Below, in pieces: positions 9,101 through 16,483 of a DNA stretch of 16,669 nt (position 1 is the first letter of the stretch; every line of letters begins with the position of its first letter). A program made the translations under genes and the position numbers. Source of the DNA: Hyphomicrobiales bacterium (lineage in GTDB: Bacteria > Pseudomonadota > Alphaproteobacteria > Rhizobiales > Xanthobacteraceae); contig JAPLPC010000436.1 in NCBI GenBank assembly GCA_026400425.1, positions 1-16,669 of the forward strand. Reading direction: 5' to 3'. The notes beneath the pieces are model-generated. The model was given only the letters and a program-made list of their open reading frames with translations, was not told where the DNA came from and ran no database searches.

Positions 9101-9712
9101 GGCGATCGGCCGCTCGTTGTTGCCAGTCGAAACCGTGACCTGCCCGTCCGGCGTGATGCGGACGGCCAGCGCGACATCGACGAGATTGAGGCTCTCGGCC
9201 CGCATTCGCCCGAGCAGCATCGAAGCAAAAGACACCTTCACTTCCGCTTTCGGCGCGCTGGCAATCACGTTGCGATCGCGATCGCGGACGACGATATCGC
9301 GGATCCGCACGGCCATGCGGATTCGGCCCGCGCGTTCGATCTGGGTGCCGCCAACCTCGACGGTATTGCCCTCGCCGATATTGTCCTGGATCGCATCGAC
9401 CAGCCATGGTGTGGCCATGTCGAAATTGATCGGACCGGCGCCCAGACGCCACCATAGGACGGCAAAGCAAATGGTGAAGACAATGAGAAGGCCACCGAAC
9501 ACGGTTGCGGTGCGCTTCAGCCAACGGGAGCCGCCCTTGCTCTCACCCAAAGGGTTCAAACCACGAAACCCGGACGACTTTTGCGACAGTAATTTACGCG
9601 CACGGTCATGGCCGGCCGCATGGTGCTGACGATCCCAATCGGACTCGTCCCACTGCATGGACCGATCATCGGCGCGCGAACGAGGCGCTGCGGGTGGCTT
9701 GCTCTCTGCCAT
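6141..9712 (-). pseudogene. AsmA-like / DUF3971 envelope protein, single-base frameshift
   Basis: This is a very long (about 1,190 residues if joined) envelope protein of the AsmA-like/DUF3971 type; such proteins are thought to bridge or organise the inner and outer membrane and to help lipid movement. The start at 9712 has AGAGGAC upstream. After a charged cytoplasmic tail, one membrane segment lies at about residues 70-92 (ATVFGGLLIVFTICFAVLWW), followed by a beta-rich periplasmic body. The first frame runs to 7229, turning to nonsense after KLTGKIG; the second frame continues DLLPGWAKTAGRPAKAAFNV and carries the AsmA-like C-terminal part to 6141, ending in an Asn/Gln-rich tail. Adding one base between 7291 and 7292 (GGCACC to GGCGACC on the - strand) restores a continuous reading. 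The two ORFs overlap by 7 nt (GTGGTGA), so re-initiation on the GTG at 7235 is formally possible. The gene stands alone. Confidence 0.85.
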
Positions 9713-10005
9713 GTCCTCTAGGTGCCGAGCCCCTCATCAGAAGGTGCTTGTTGCGAGACTGACCGCCACCAGCAGTTCGCATCGATCTGTGACGAGCGCC
9801 ATGCTGCCGGCAGAACTGCCAGTCCCGGATTTTGAAATATCGTCTTGGTCGTCGCAGCGCCGGACGCCGCAGGCAACGTGGTTTGTCTCGAATCCCCTGG
9901 TCACCATACAGCGAAGTCAGCATCTGTGCGCCGCTCCGGTGGGGCCGCGAAGCACGCCCGCAATCTCATCACAGTGACCGGCCGAAAGCGACGAAAGGAA
10001 GGCGT
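9713..10005. other. intergenic region between divergent genes
   Basis: About 290 nt between the AsmA-like gene and the small ORF before bcp. It must hold promoters for both directions, but I see no clear -35/-10 pair. A 10-bp palindrome CTGCCGGCAG lies at 9804-9813. The open frames crossing it lack ribosome sites and have no recognisable protein character. No tRNA or riboswitch-like fold was recognised. Confidence 0.5.
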
Positions 10006-10158
10006 ATGTCCACGAAATTACGCAAGAATCCTTTGAAAGCCGGAACACCGCGATGGTTTGCCGCGCACCCGGATCAGCCTGAAATGATGCTCCGCCGCCG
10101 GGCATGTCGCCAAGGCGAGCCCATGGCGACCATGGAGCCCGCCGGCGGTCTCGGATAA
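10006..10158 (+). CDS. candidate small protein (50 aa), hypothetical
   Basis: A 50-residue ORF begins at an ATG preceded by AAAGGAAGG (a strong ribosome site, about 4 nt away) and ends at TAA 10156-10158, 38 nt before the bcp start. The product, starting MSTKLRKNPLKAGTPRWFAA, is basic (many Arg/Lys), has one Cys, and no membrane segment or signal. I recognise no family. It could be a real small protein co-transcribed with bcp, a leader peptide, or chance. The case rests on the ribosome site and the position. Confidence 0.35.
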   Translation: MSTKLRKNPLKAGTPRWFAAHPDQPEMMLRRRACRQGEPMATMEPAGGLG

Positions 10159-10196
10159 GACGGAGCGGACAGCACCTATAGCGAGGGGGACAACCA

Positions 10197-10688
10197 ATGA
10201 CCCGGACAGCGACAACGGCACCGACCGACATCATCGAGGGAAAGAAAGCCCCCGCGTTCAAACTGCCGCGCGACGGCGGCGCGACCGTTTCGCTGTCGGA
10301 CTTCGCCGGCCACAAGCTGGTGATCTTCTTCTACCCGCGCGCCAGCACGCCCGGCTGCACGAAAGAAGCGATCGACTTCACCCGCCTGACCTCCGACTTC
10401 GCGGCTGCCGATACAGCCCTGCTCGGCGTCTCCGCAGACCCGCTCAAGGCGCAGGAGAAATTCCGCGACAAATACGAGCTCGGCATGCCGCTGCTGTCGG
10501 ATACGACGCAGACGATGCTCGCCGCCTACGGCGCCTGGGGCGAAAAGAAGCTCTATGGCAAGGTTTTCGAAGGTGTTCTGCGCAGCACGGTGCTGATCGG
10601 CCGCGATGGCAAGGTGATCAAGGCCTGGCGCAATGTGAAGGTCGATGGCCACGCCGAGGCGGTTCTGGCGGAGGCCCGGCGGCATTAA
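10197..10688 (+). CDS. bcp: thioredoxin-dependent peroxiredoxin, Bcp/PrxQ family
   Basis: This cytoplasmic thiol peroxidase of 163 residues reduces hydrogen peroxide and organic hydroperoxides using thioredoxin or a similar donor. The peroxidatic cysteine is Cys54 in FFYPRASTPGCTKEAIDF, matching the Bcp active-site pattern with the TPGC turn. The resolving cysteine often found five residues later (CTKEAC) is replaced by Ile, and no other cysteine is present, so it is a 1-Cys type. A downstream TVLIGRDGKVIKAW strand is typical. The start has GAGGGGG at 10183-10189. It lies upstream of the M23 peptidase gene on the same strand (about 110 nt gap). Confidence 0.96.
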   Translation: MTRTATTAPTDIIEGKKAPAFKLPRDGGATVSLSDFAGHKLVIFFYPRASTPGCTKEAIDFTRLTSDFAAADTALLGVSADPLKAQEKFRDKYELGMPLLSDTTQTMLAAYGAWGEKKLYGKVFEGVLRSTVLIGRDGKVIKAWRNVKVDGHAEAVLAEARRH

Positions 10689-10798
10689 CCCATCTGCAAA
10701 TTGACGGAGGTCATTCAGCTGGAATTAACCATGCACGGGTCAAATCCTCCCATGAGTTCTGCCTGCCGATGAGTCATCCGGCTGGCCCGGGAGTGCTG

Positions 10799-12125
10799 AT
10801 GTCGAACCGCCCAGTCCAATACGCCGAGTATCCTCAGCACCACGCTCACGACCACGGACGCCCGCAAGCGCGCCGCGTCGCGCCTGCCAAGCCGCCCGCT
10901 GCCATCGCTGCCCGGCAAAGCGACTATACAATCGCGCATCGCGGCAAACAGGTTCGTATCGGGCCGGTGGTATTCTGGATCGTGGTCGGCACCGTCACAG
11001 TGCTGGGCGCATGGTCGGCCGCCACCGCCACCTATTTCGCATTTCGCGATGACGTGCTGACCAAGCTGATCGCCCGTCAGGCCGATATGCAATACGCCTA
11101 TGAGGACCGCATCGCCGAATTGCGCGCCAAGATCGACCGCTCCACGAGCCGCCAGATGCTGGATCAGGAGCAGTTCGACAAGAAGCTCGAGCAGGTGATG
11201 CGCCGCCAGAACCAGCTGGAATCCCGCGCCAGCGCGCTGGGCAGCGTCCCCGATCTGTCGGTCACCGGCTCCATTCCGCCAAAGCCATTCGGCCGCGGTG
11301 CATCGCTGACACCGTCGAACGCGGGTTCCAAGCCGTCGCCGATCAGCGACACCGTGACCTTCGTCGCCCCGCCGGATCGCGAAGCACGGCTGGAATCGCG
11401 GGCGCCTGCTCTGGCCGCTCCGCCGCGGACCCAGGTCGCCAAGCTCGGCGGCGCCGATACCGTGATCGACCGTCTGCAGGCCTCGCTCGACCGCGTCGAG
11501 AGCAAGCAACTGGCGGCCTTGAGCTCCACCGAAGAAGCCATTGATTCCAAGGTCCGCCGCATGCGCGGTGCCATTGCCGATCTTGGCCTGAACATGGCCA
11601 AGCTCGAAGCCGCTGCGCCGCGCGCAGCCATGGGCGGGCCCTATATCCCGGTCAAACTCTCGTCCAGCGCCGATCCGTTCGAACGCCAGCTGTATCGGCT
11701 GCAACTGACCCGGGCGCAGATGGACAAGCTGAATCGCACTATGGCGCAGGTCCCCTATCGCAAGCCCGTGGTCGGCACCGTCGAATTTACATCCGGTTTC
11801 GGCGTCCGCAGCGACCCGTTCCTCGGCCGCCCAGCGATGCATGCCGGACTCGATTTCCGCGGCGCTACCGGTGATCCCATCCGTGCCACGGCCAATGGCC
11901 GTGTCATCTCGGCCGGCAATTCCGGCGGCTATGGGCGCATGGTGGAGATCGATCACGGCAATGGCCTGTCGACGCGCTACGGGCATATGTCGGCGATCAA
12001 TGTGAAGGTCGGCGACAGCATCAAGATCGGCCAGATCATCTCTGCATTATGAAACCCGCATCGACGGCGAGGCCGTGGATCCGCAGAAGTTTCTCCGCGC
12101 AGGCGTTCGCCTCAGCGCAGGCTGA
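10799..12125 (+). pseudogene. M23 (LytM) family metallopeptidase, C-terminal deletion and frameshift
   Basis: This is a membrane-anchored zinc endopeptidase of the M23/LytM family, acting on peptidoglycan cross-bridges in the periplasm or regulating amidases. The start at 10799 is preferred over the ATG at 10769 because GGGAG (10789-10793) precedes it by five bases. A cytoplasmic tail rich in His/Arg/Pro precedes one TM segment (VVFWIVVGTVTVLGAWSAATATYF, about residues 57-80), then coiled coil, a Pro/Ser-rich linker, more coiled coil, and the M23 domain: GFGVRSDPF, HAGLDF (first zinc ligands), YGHMS. The reading then goes wrong: after KIGQII the frame stops at 12050-12052, but the frame from 12042 reads LHYETRIDGEAVDPQKFLRA to the TGA at 12123-12125, the normal end of such proteins. 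About 13 residues (normally G-x-x-GSTGRSTGPH) are lost by a deletion of about 38 nt, including the first His of the HxH ligand motif. Confidence 0.88.
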
Positions 12126-12197
12126 CCGATTGCGGCATTGTTGCTCCGCTGTCGATGTGATTGAAGCGTCGTCGATGACATCATCGAGGCCGCCCGC

Positions 12198-14357
12198 GTG
12201 ACATCCCCCCGACGTATCGGTCCCCGCTATCCCCGTCTCGGCCGGTTCTGCTTCCGAGCCACTCGGCGGCTGGCGACGTGGGCGATGTCGTTGGCTGGCT
12301 TTCATGCCAACGACTCGCGTTTCACCGCCCGACGCATCGGCGAACTGCGTTCGAAACTCGCGCGCGGCGAGACGGTCTATCTTGCCGGTCTCGGTTTGCC
12401 CGGCACGCATAATTCGGGCGTCGCACTTGTCGAAGTCACGCAGGCCCATGGCCCCCGCCTGATCGTCAATAACGAGGAGGAGCGTTTCTCCGGCGACAAG
12501 CACACCACGCAATATCCGCGCGAAGCCCTCGATGCGATGCAGGCGACGCTACGCACGATGGGCCGCGACGTCACCGATATCGATGCCTGGCTGACCAGCT
12601 GGGACTATCCCGATCTGCTCGGCACTTTGGTGCGCAGCGTGGTCGAGGAATTTCCCGACGGCTTCAAATTGTTGCGCACCAAGAACTCTGTCAGCTTCGA
12701 TGCGAAGCGGCTCGAACAGATGACGCGGACGCCGAAGCTGCTGCGCAAGCAGTTCGGTTTTGCTGCGCGTGTGCCCCTGCTGATGATGCCGCATCATGAC
12801 AACCATGCCTGGTTCTCGTTTGCCGCGTCCCCGTTTAGCGACGACGAGCCGGTCGCGATCGCCGTGCTCGATGGCACCGGCGATCTTGGCTCGGTCTCGA
12901 CCTATCTGGCGCAAGGCGGCGCGTTCACGAAGCTCTTCTGCAACGACAGCGTCTTCGACTCGCTCGGTGCGTTTTACAGCGTCATCTCATCGACCCAGGG
13001 CGGCTGGAGCTGGCTCTCCAGCGAGGGCCGTTACATGGGCGCTGCGGCCTGGGGCGACATGGATCGAGCCAGCAACCCCTATTATGCACGCCTGCGCGAA
13101 GTGCTGGATTTCGGCGCCGACGGCGAGATCAAACTCAATCGCGCCATGGGTAACTGGTACTGCGACCCGTTCGACAATCCCTACAAGCAGCCGCTGATCG
13201 ACATTCTCGGCGCCCCGCTGCGACCGGATCAATTGTGGAATCCCGATGCCGTGCTGCGCGTCGAGGACATCCAGCATCGGCCGGATACGCAGGACCGGCT
13301 CGACAAGGCCGCGGCAACGCAGCTCGTGTTCGAGGATGCGATGATCCATGTCGTCGCTGGCCTGTTGCGCAAGACGGGCGCATGCCGGCTGGTGCTGACC
13401 GGCGGCGTGGCCCTCAATGCGCTCGGCAATATGCGGCTGCTCGAACATTTCGACGACGCGTGGTTTCAGCGTGAACAAGGCCGCAAGGCGCGCCTGCATC
13501 TGTGGATGCCGCCGACCCCAGGCGATCCCGGCGTCACCATCGGCGCAGCATGGCTGTTTGCGCATCTCATCGGCGCCCCGCGCGGCCAGCCGATGACGCA
13601 CGCATTTTATTGCGGCGTCGCGCCGACATCACACGACGTCGCAATGGCGCTAGACTCCAGCGTGAGCTCAAGAGTCATCGGCGATATCACCAAACCGGCG
13701 GGACTTGAATCTGTTGCCGATCTGATGGCGTTTCTGGTCGCGCAGAACAGCATCATCGCGCTCTATCAGGGTGCCGCCGAAACGGGCCCCCGCGCGCTCG
13801 GGCATCGCTCCATCCTCGCCAATCCCCGCGACGCCGGCACGCGCGAACGGCTCAATGAGCGAGTCAAATATCGCGAGGCGATCCGCCCGCTGGCACCGAT
13901 GGCGACACGCGATGCGGCTCTCGCATATTTCGATCTGCTGGAAGGCGCGTCGGACGCCGACTACAACGCATACAATTACATGGTGCTGACGGCGCAATCG
14001 AAGCCACATGCGCGCGCGGATATCCCCGCCGTGATCCACGCCGACGGCACCGGTCGTATCCAGATCGTCCGTGCCGAGGACGATCCGCTCACCCACGCCT
14101 ATCTGAAAGCGCTCGGCCGTCACATCGGCGTCGAACTATCCGTGAACACGTCGTTCAACGTCGCCGGCCCGATTGCGCAGACGCCGCAACAGGCGGTTGC
14201 TACGTTGCACCGCTCGGCGGGGCTGGACGCGGTGTTGATGGTCGCCAGCGACGGCGCCGTCACTGCCGTCTGGCACGGCGGTGAACGCGACAGTGGTCGG
14301 TTCACCGCATTGTATGATCAGTGGCGGCGAAGGACGGATGAGCCATCGAGCGCATGA
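12198..14357 (+). CDS. NodU/CmcH-family carbamoyltransferase
   Basis: This enzyme family transfers a carbamoyl group from carbamoyl phosphate, through carbamoyl-adenylate, to a hydroxyl or similar acceptor on a secondary metabolite or glycolipid. At 719 residues it is longer than NodU (around 560-620). Visible motifs are GTHNSGVALV (69-78), NEEERFSGDKH (92-102), HHDNHAWFSFAASPF (199-213), DGTGDLGS, WLSSEGRYMGAAAWG (about 272-286), LTGGVALNALGN (about 400) and PTPGDPGVTIGAA in the ASKHA-type N domain. In the YrdC-like C-terminal domain GAAETGPRALGHRSI (about 525-539), KYREAIRPLAPM, DGTGRIQIV and NTSFNVAGPI (about 650-659) are present. All key blocks are intact. The start is unsure: the GTG at 12198 (CGAGG eight bases before) gives an Arg-rich leader; the ATG at 12285 has no clear ribosome site. 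No nodulation or antibiotic genes are adjacent, so the acceptor is unknown. Confidence 0.92.
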   Translation: MTSPRRIGPRYPRLGRFCFRATRRLATWAMSLAGFHANDSRFTARRIGELRSKLARGETVYLAGLGLPGTHNSGVALVEVTQAHGPRLIVNNEEERFSGDKHTTQYPREALDAMQATLRTMGRDVTDIDAWLTSWDYPDLLGTLVRSVVEEFPDGFKLLRTKNSVSFDAKRLEQMTRTPKLLRKQFGFAARVPLLMMPHHDNHAWFSFAASPFSDDEPVAIAVLDGTGDLGSVSTYLAQGGAFTKLFCNDSVFDSLGAFYSVISSTQGGWSWLSSEGRYMGAAAWGDMDRASNPYYARLREVLDFGADGEIKLNRAMGNWYCDPFDNPYKQPLIDILGAPLRPDQLWNPDAVLRVEDIQHRPDTQDRLDKAAATQLVFEDAMIHVVAGLLRKTGACRLVLTGGVALNALGNMRLLEHFDDAWFQREQGRKARLHLWMPPTPGDPGVTIGAAWLFAHLIGAPRGQPMTHAFYCGVAPTSHDVAMALDSSVSSRVIGDITKPAGLESVADLMAFLVAQNSIIALYQGAAETGPRALGHRSILANPRDAGTRERLNERVKYREAIRPLAPMATRDAALAYFDLLEGASDADYNAYNYMVLTAQSKPHARADIPAVIHADGTGRIQIVRAEDDPLTHAYLKALGRHIGVELSVNTSFNVAGPIAQTPQQAVATLHRSAGLDAVLMVASDGAVTAVWHGGERDSGRFTALYDQWRRRTDEPSSA

Positions 14358-14370
14358 AGCGCCCGATGGC
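14342..14370. terminator. terminator-like hairpin between convergent genes
   Basis: GCCATCG-a-GCGC-atgaa-GCGC-c-CGATGGC forms an 11-bp stem with one mismatch, overlapping the carbamoyltransferase stop and followed on the + strand by ATTTGCCTT, a weak T-rich tail. It sits between the carbamoyltransferase and the convergent TctC-type gene and could serve both. Confidence 0.55.
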
Positions 14371-14393
14371 ATTTGCCTTCAGGACAGGTCTTG

Positions 14394-15374
14394 TCAGACC
14401 TTGCCGATCTTCTTGGCGACGGCGACCAGGCGTTCGCTGTCCTTGGCCACGAAAGCCGCGAAGTCTTCGGAGTCCTGATAGGCAGGCCTATTGCCGGCCG
14501 CCTCGAACACTTTGGTGACTTCCGGATCCTTCATCGCATCACGCATGGTCTCGCGCAGCTTGGTCAACACCGGCGCCGGCATGCCTTTCGGCGCGAACAG
14601 GCCGGCCCAGATGTAGAATTCCACATCGGGATAACCGACCTCCTTGAAGGTCGGCAGATCAGGGAAAGCCGCCAGGCGTTCGCCGCCGAAATTGGCCAGC
14701 ACGCGCAACGTTCCTGCATCGACATGCTGCTTGAGCGTGCCCGGTGCCGAGGCCAGAGCCTGGATCTGTCCGCCGATGAGATCGCTGATCGCCGGCGCGG
14801 CGCCCCGATAGGGCACGTGCAGCATCTTGATGCCGGCCGCCAGCGCGAACATCTCCATCGAGATGTGCAACGTGCCAAACGGGCCCGATGAGCCATAGGA
14901 GATGGCGCCCGGACGTGCCTTGGCGTCGGCCACGAATTCCTGAATCGTCTTCCATGGCGCGCTGGCCGGCACGGCGAACAATGTGGGATCGGCGAGGACA
15001 CGTGCCACCGGCTGCAGCTGATCGACCTCATAAGCAATCGGGCGACCATAGATGCGATCCGACTCCGGCAGCACCGCGAGCGACGAGAGTGTCATCAGCA
15101 GCGAATACCCATCGGGTGCGGCACGGGCCACAGTGGCGTTGCCCAGCGAGCCACCGGCGCCGCTGCGATTGTCGATGATGATCACCTTGCCCAGCACCTT
15201 CTGCATGTAGGTCGCGATCGGACGCGCGGCGATATCGGCTTGGCCGCCCGCCGGAAACGGCACCACCATGCTGATATTCTTGCTCGGCCACGCGTCTTGG
15301 GCGAATGCAGAACGGCCCGTCATCGCGAGAGTCGACAGGCCGCCAAGGCCTGCTAGGAAATCACGGCGCTTCAT
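14394..15374 (-). CDS. tripartite tricarboxylate transporter substrate-binding protein (TctC/Bug family)
   Basis: This is a periplasmic binding protein of 326 residues, a standard length for the family, which captures carboxylates or other small solutes. The N-terminus MKRRDFLAGLGGLSTLAMTG is a twin-arginine (Tat)-type signal, with cleavage at about AFA|Q (25/26). The family hallmark lies at about 37-52 (VVPFPAGGQADIAARP), followed by VIIIDNRSGAGGSLG and HVPYRGAAPAISDL (pocket regions). The start has GGGAG seven bases upstream. It is downstream of the FAH-family gene on the same strand, 159 nt apart, with two strong hairpins between. No TctA/TctB membrane subunits are present, which is common for Bug proteins. 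The shared position suggests that its ligand feeds the FAH-family enzyme; the ligand itself is not readable. Confidence 0.95.
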   Translation of the reverse strand: MKRRDFLAGLGGLSTLAMTGRSAFAQDAWPSKNISMVVPFPAGGQADIAARPIATYMQKVLGKVIIIDNRSGAGGSLGNATVARAAPDGYSLLMTLSSLAVLPESDRIYGRPIAYEVDQLQPVARVLADPTLFAVPASAPWKTIQEFVADAKARPGAISYGSSGPFGTLHISMEMFALAAGIKMLHVPYRGAAPAISDLIGGQIQALASAPGTLKQHVDAGTLRVLANFGGERLAAFPDLPTFKEVGYPDVEFYIWAGLFAPKGMPAPVLTKLRETMRDAMKDPEVTKVFEAAGNRPAYQDSEDFAAFVAKDSERLVAVAKKIGKV

Positions 15375-15394
15375 GGATATCTCCCGTTTATTTT

Positions 15395-15422
15395 ATGTAG
15401 CAATACATCGGATGCGTGCATC
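15395..15422. promoter_or_regulatory. inverted repeats upstream of the TctC-type gene
   Basis: ATGTA-GCAA-TACAT (15395-15408) and, next to it, GATGC-GT-GCATC (15411-15422) lie 20-50 nt before the TctC start, in an AT-rich patch (on the - strand CTACATAAAATAAAC) that could hold a -10. They suggest a regulator site and a promoter for this gene separate from that of the FAH-family gene. No clear -35 was found. Confidence 0.3.
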
Positions 15423-15474
15423 GACGGATACGGCACCGCCTTGCGGCGAATTCATCGAGCTCTGTAAGCCTTTG

Positions 15475-15499
15475 GCATGGGGCGGCCATCGCCCCATGC
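15475..15499. other. strong hairpin in the FAH-TctC gap
   Basis: GCATGGGGCG / CGCCCCATGC is a perfect 10-bp stem with a GCCAT loop, about 35 nt after the FAH-family stop on the - strand. No T-run follows. It may stabilise the 3' end of the upstream message or act as an incomplete terminator. Confidence 0.5.
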
Positions 15500-15510
15500 A
15501 GCGCGGTTTC

Positions 15511-15539
15511 GGCTGGGATCGGCCAACGGCCGATCAGCC
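15511..15539. other. hairpin overlapping the FAH-family stop codon
   Basis: GATCGGCC-AAC-GGCCGATC is a perfect 8-bp stem (15517-15535), extended by GGCT/AGCC across a 2-nt bulge. The stop codon (15534-15536) sits inside it. Together with the neighbouring stem at 15475-15499 it makes a tandem hairpin between the two genes of the pair. Confidence 0.45.
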
Positions 15540-16403
15540 GACCGGATTTTCCAGCCGGCCGATGCCGGAGACTTCGATGGCCACCACGTCGCCCTTCTTG
15601 AGGAAGCGCGGCGGTTTGAATCCAAGACCAACGCCGGCGGGCGTGCCGGTGGCAATAAGGTCGCCCGGCTCCAGCGTGATGCCGGCCGAGAGCGTTTCGA
15701 TCAGCGTCGGAATATCGAAGACGAGATCGGCGACCGATGCGTCCTGGCGCAACTCGCCATTCACGAACGTCTTCAGGTGCATCTTGGTCGGATCGGGCAT
15801 CGCGTCGGCGGTGATGATCGCAGGGCCCATCGGGCAGAAGCCGTCGATGCCCTTGCCGATGAACCACTGACGATGCTGGTGCTGCAGCGTGCGCGCGGTC
15901 ACGTCGTTGATGATGGTGTAGCCGAACACATGCTTGAGTGCGTCGGCCTTCTTGATGCCGCGGCCGCCGCGGCCGATGATCACCGTCAGCTCACCTTCAT
16001 AGTCGGTGCTGTCGGTCGTATCGAGATATTGCGGGATAGCCGCGCCCTGCCCGATCACCGTGCTCGACGGCTTGGTAAAGATCACGGGATATTCCGGCAC
16101 CACTTCCTTGGCCGAGGAGTCATAGCCGCTGCCGGCGAATTCCTTGGCATGCTCGTGGTAGTTCTTGCCGACGCAGAAGACGTTGCGGGCCGGGCGCGGG
16201 ATCGGTGCCAACAGTTGCACAGTGGCGATCGGCAGCGCAGCACCAGCGGCGCCTGCGATTCGGCCCTTGAAATCGTCGTAGTTCGCGATGAGCGTCAGCA
16301 TGTCCGGGGCAATATCGCCGGGAAGCGGCGATACCTTGCTTAGCGCCTCGTCCGCGATGCCGACCGTCGGCCGGCCTTCGTGCAAGAACGTTACGAGATG
16401 CAT
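15534..16403 (-). CDS. fumarylacetoacetate hydrolase (FAH) family protein
   Basis: This is a cytoplasmic metal-dependent enzyme of 289 residues in the FAH superfamily, whose members hydrolyse, decarboxylate or isomerise beta-keto or acylpyruvate-type acids at the end of aromatic and sugar-acid pathways. The start at 16403 has AGGAGGA five bases upstream; an in-frame ATG at 16421 lies before that site. FAH landmarks are NVFCVGKNYHEHAKEF (around 75-90), PVIFTKPSSTVIG, the metal-binding acids in DYEGELTVIIG and TIINDVTAR, the GFCPMGPAI segment and ATGTPAGVGLG near the end, followed by LKKGDVVAIEVSGIG. All acidic metal ligands are present. It is the first gene of a pair with the TctC-type gene. 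Sequence alone does not choose between acylpyruvate hydrolase, homoprotocatechuate isomerase/decarboxylase and ureidoglycolate lyase-like roles. Confidence 0.95.
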   Translation of the reverse strand: MHLVTFLHEGRPTVGIADEALSKVSPLPGDIAPDMLTLIANYDDFKGRIAGAAGAALPIATVQLLAPIPRPARNVFCVGKNYHEHAKEFAGSGYDSSAKEVVPEYPVIFTKPSSTVIGQGAAIPQYLDTTDSTDYEGELTVIIGRGGRGIKKADALKHVFGYTIINDVTARTLQHQHRQWFIGKGIDGFCPMGPAIITADAMPDPTKMHLKTFVNGELRQDASVADLVFDIPTLIETLSAGITLEPGDLIATGTPAGVGLGFKPPRFLKKGDVVAIEVSGIGRLENPVG

Positions 16404-16446
16404 GCTTTCCTCCTGATACAATTGATCGAGCGGTAGACCTATCGTC

Positions 16447-16479
16447 TCTCCTAAAGGTACGATTATCTTCGATAGGAGA
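16447..16479. promoter_or_regulatory. inverted repeat around a possible FAH-gene promoter
   Basis: TCTCCTA (16447-16453) and TAGGAGA (16473-16479) are perfect inverted arms separated by 19 nt. Between them, on the - strand, lies GATAAT (16467-16462), five of six matches to the -10 consensus. TTGCGA at 16488-16483 is a poor -35 with only a 15-nt spacer. The arms could be a regulator dyad flanking the promoter of the FAH-TctC pair. Confidence 0.4.
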
Positions 16480-16483
16480 TTTT

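Noticed and set aside
7241..9457. 738-codon open frame antisense to the AsmA-like gene
   Set aside because: His/Arg/Asp-rich shadow frame with no ribosome site or domain.
9657..9977. Open frames on both strands in the gap before bcp
   Set aside because: No ribosome sites, mixed overlap with the AsmA-like start and no recognisable protein character.
10715..11986. 423-codon frame antisense to the M23 gene
   Set aside because: Shadow of the sense gene, whose TM, coiled-coil and peptidase motifs are clear.
640..12052. Programmed frameshifting as the explanation for the broken genes
   Set aside because: No slippery heptamer or stimulating structure was seen at the sites, and two of the genes appear to lack conserved codons, which frameshifting cannot restore.
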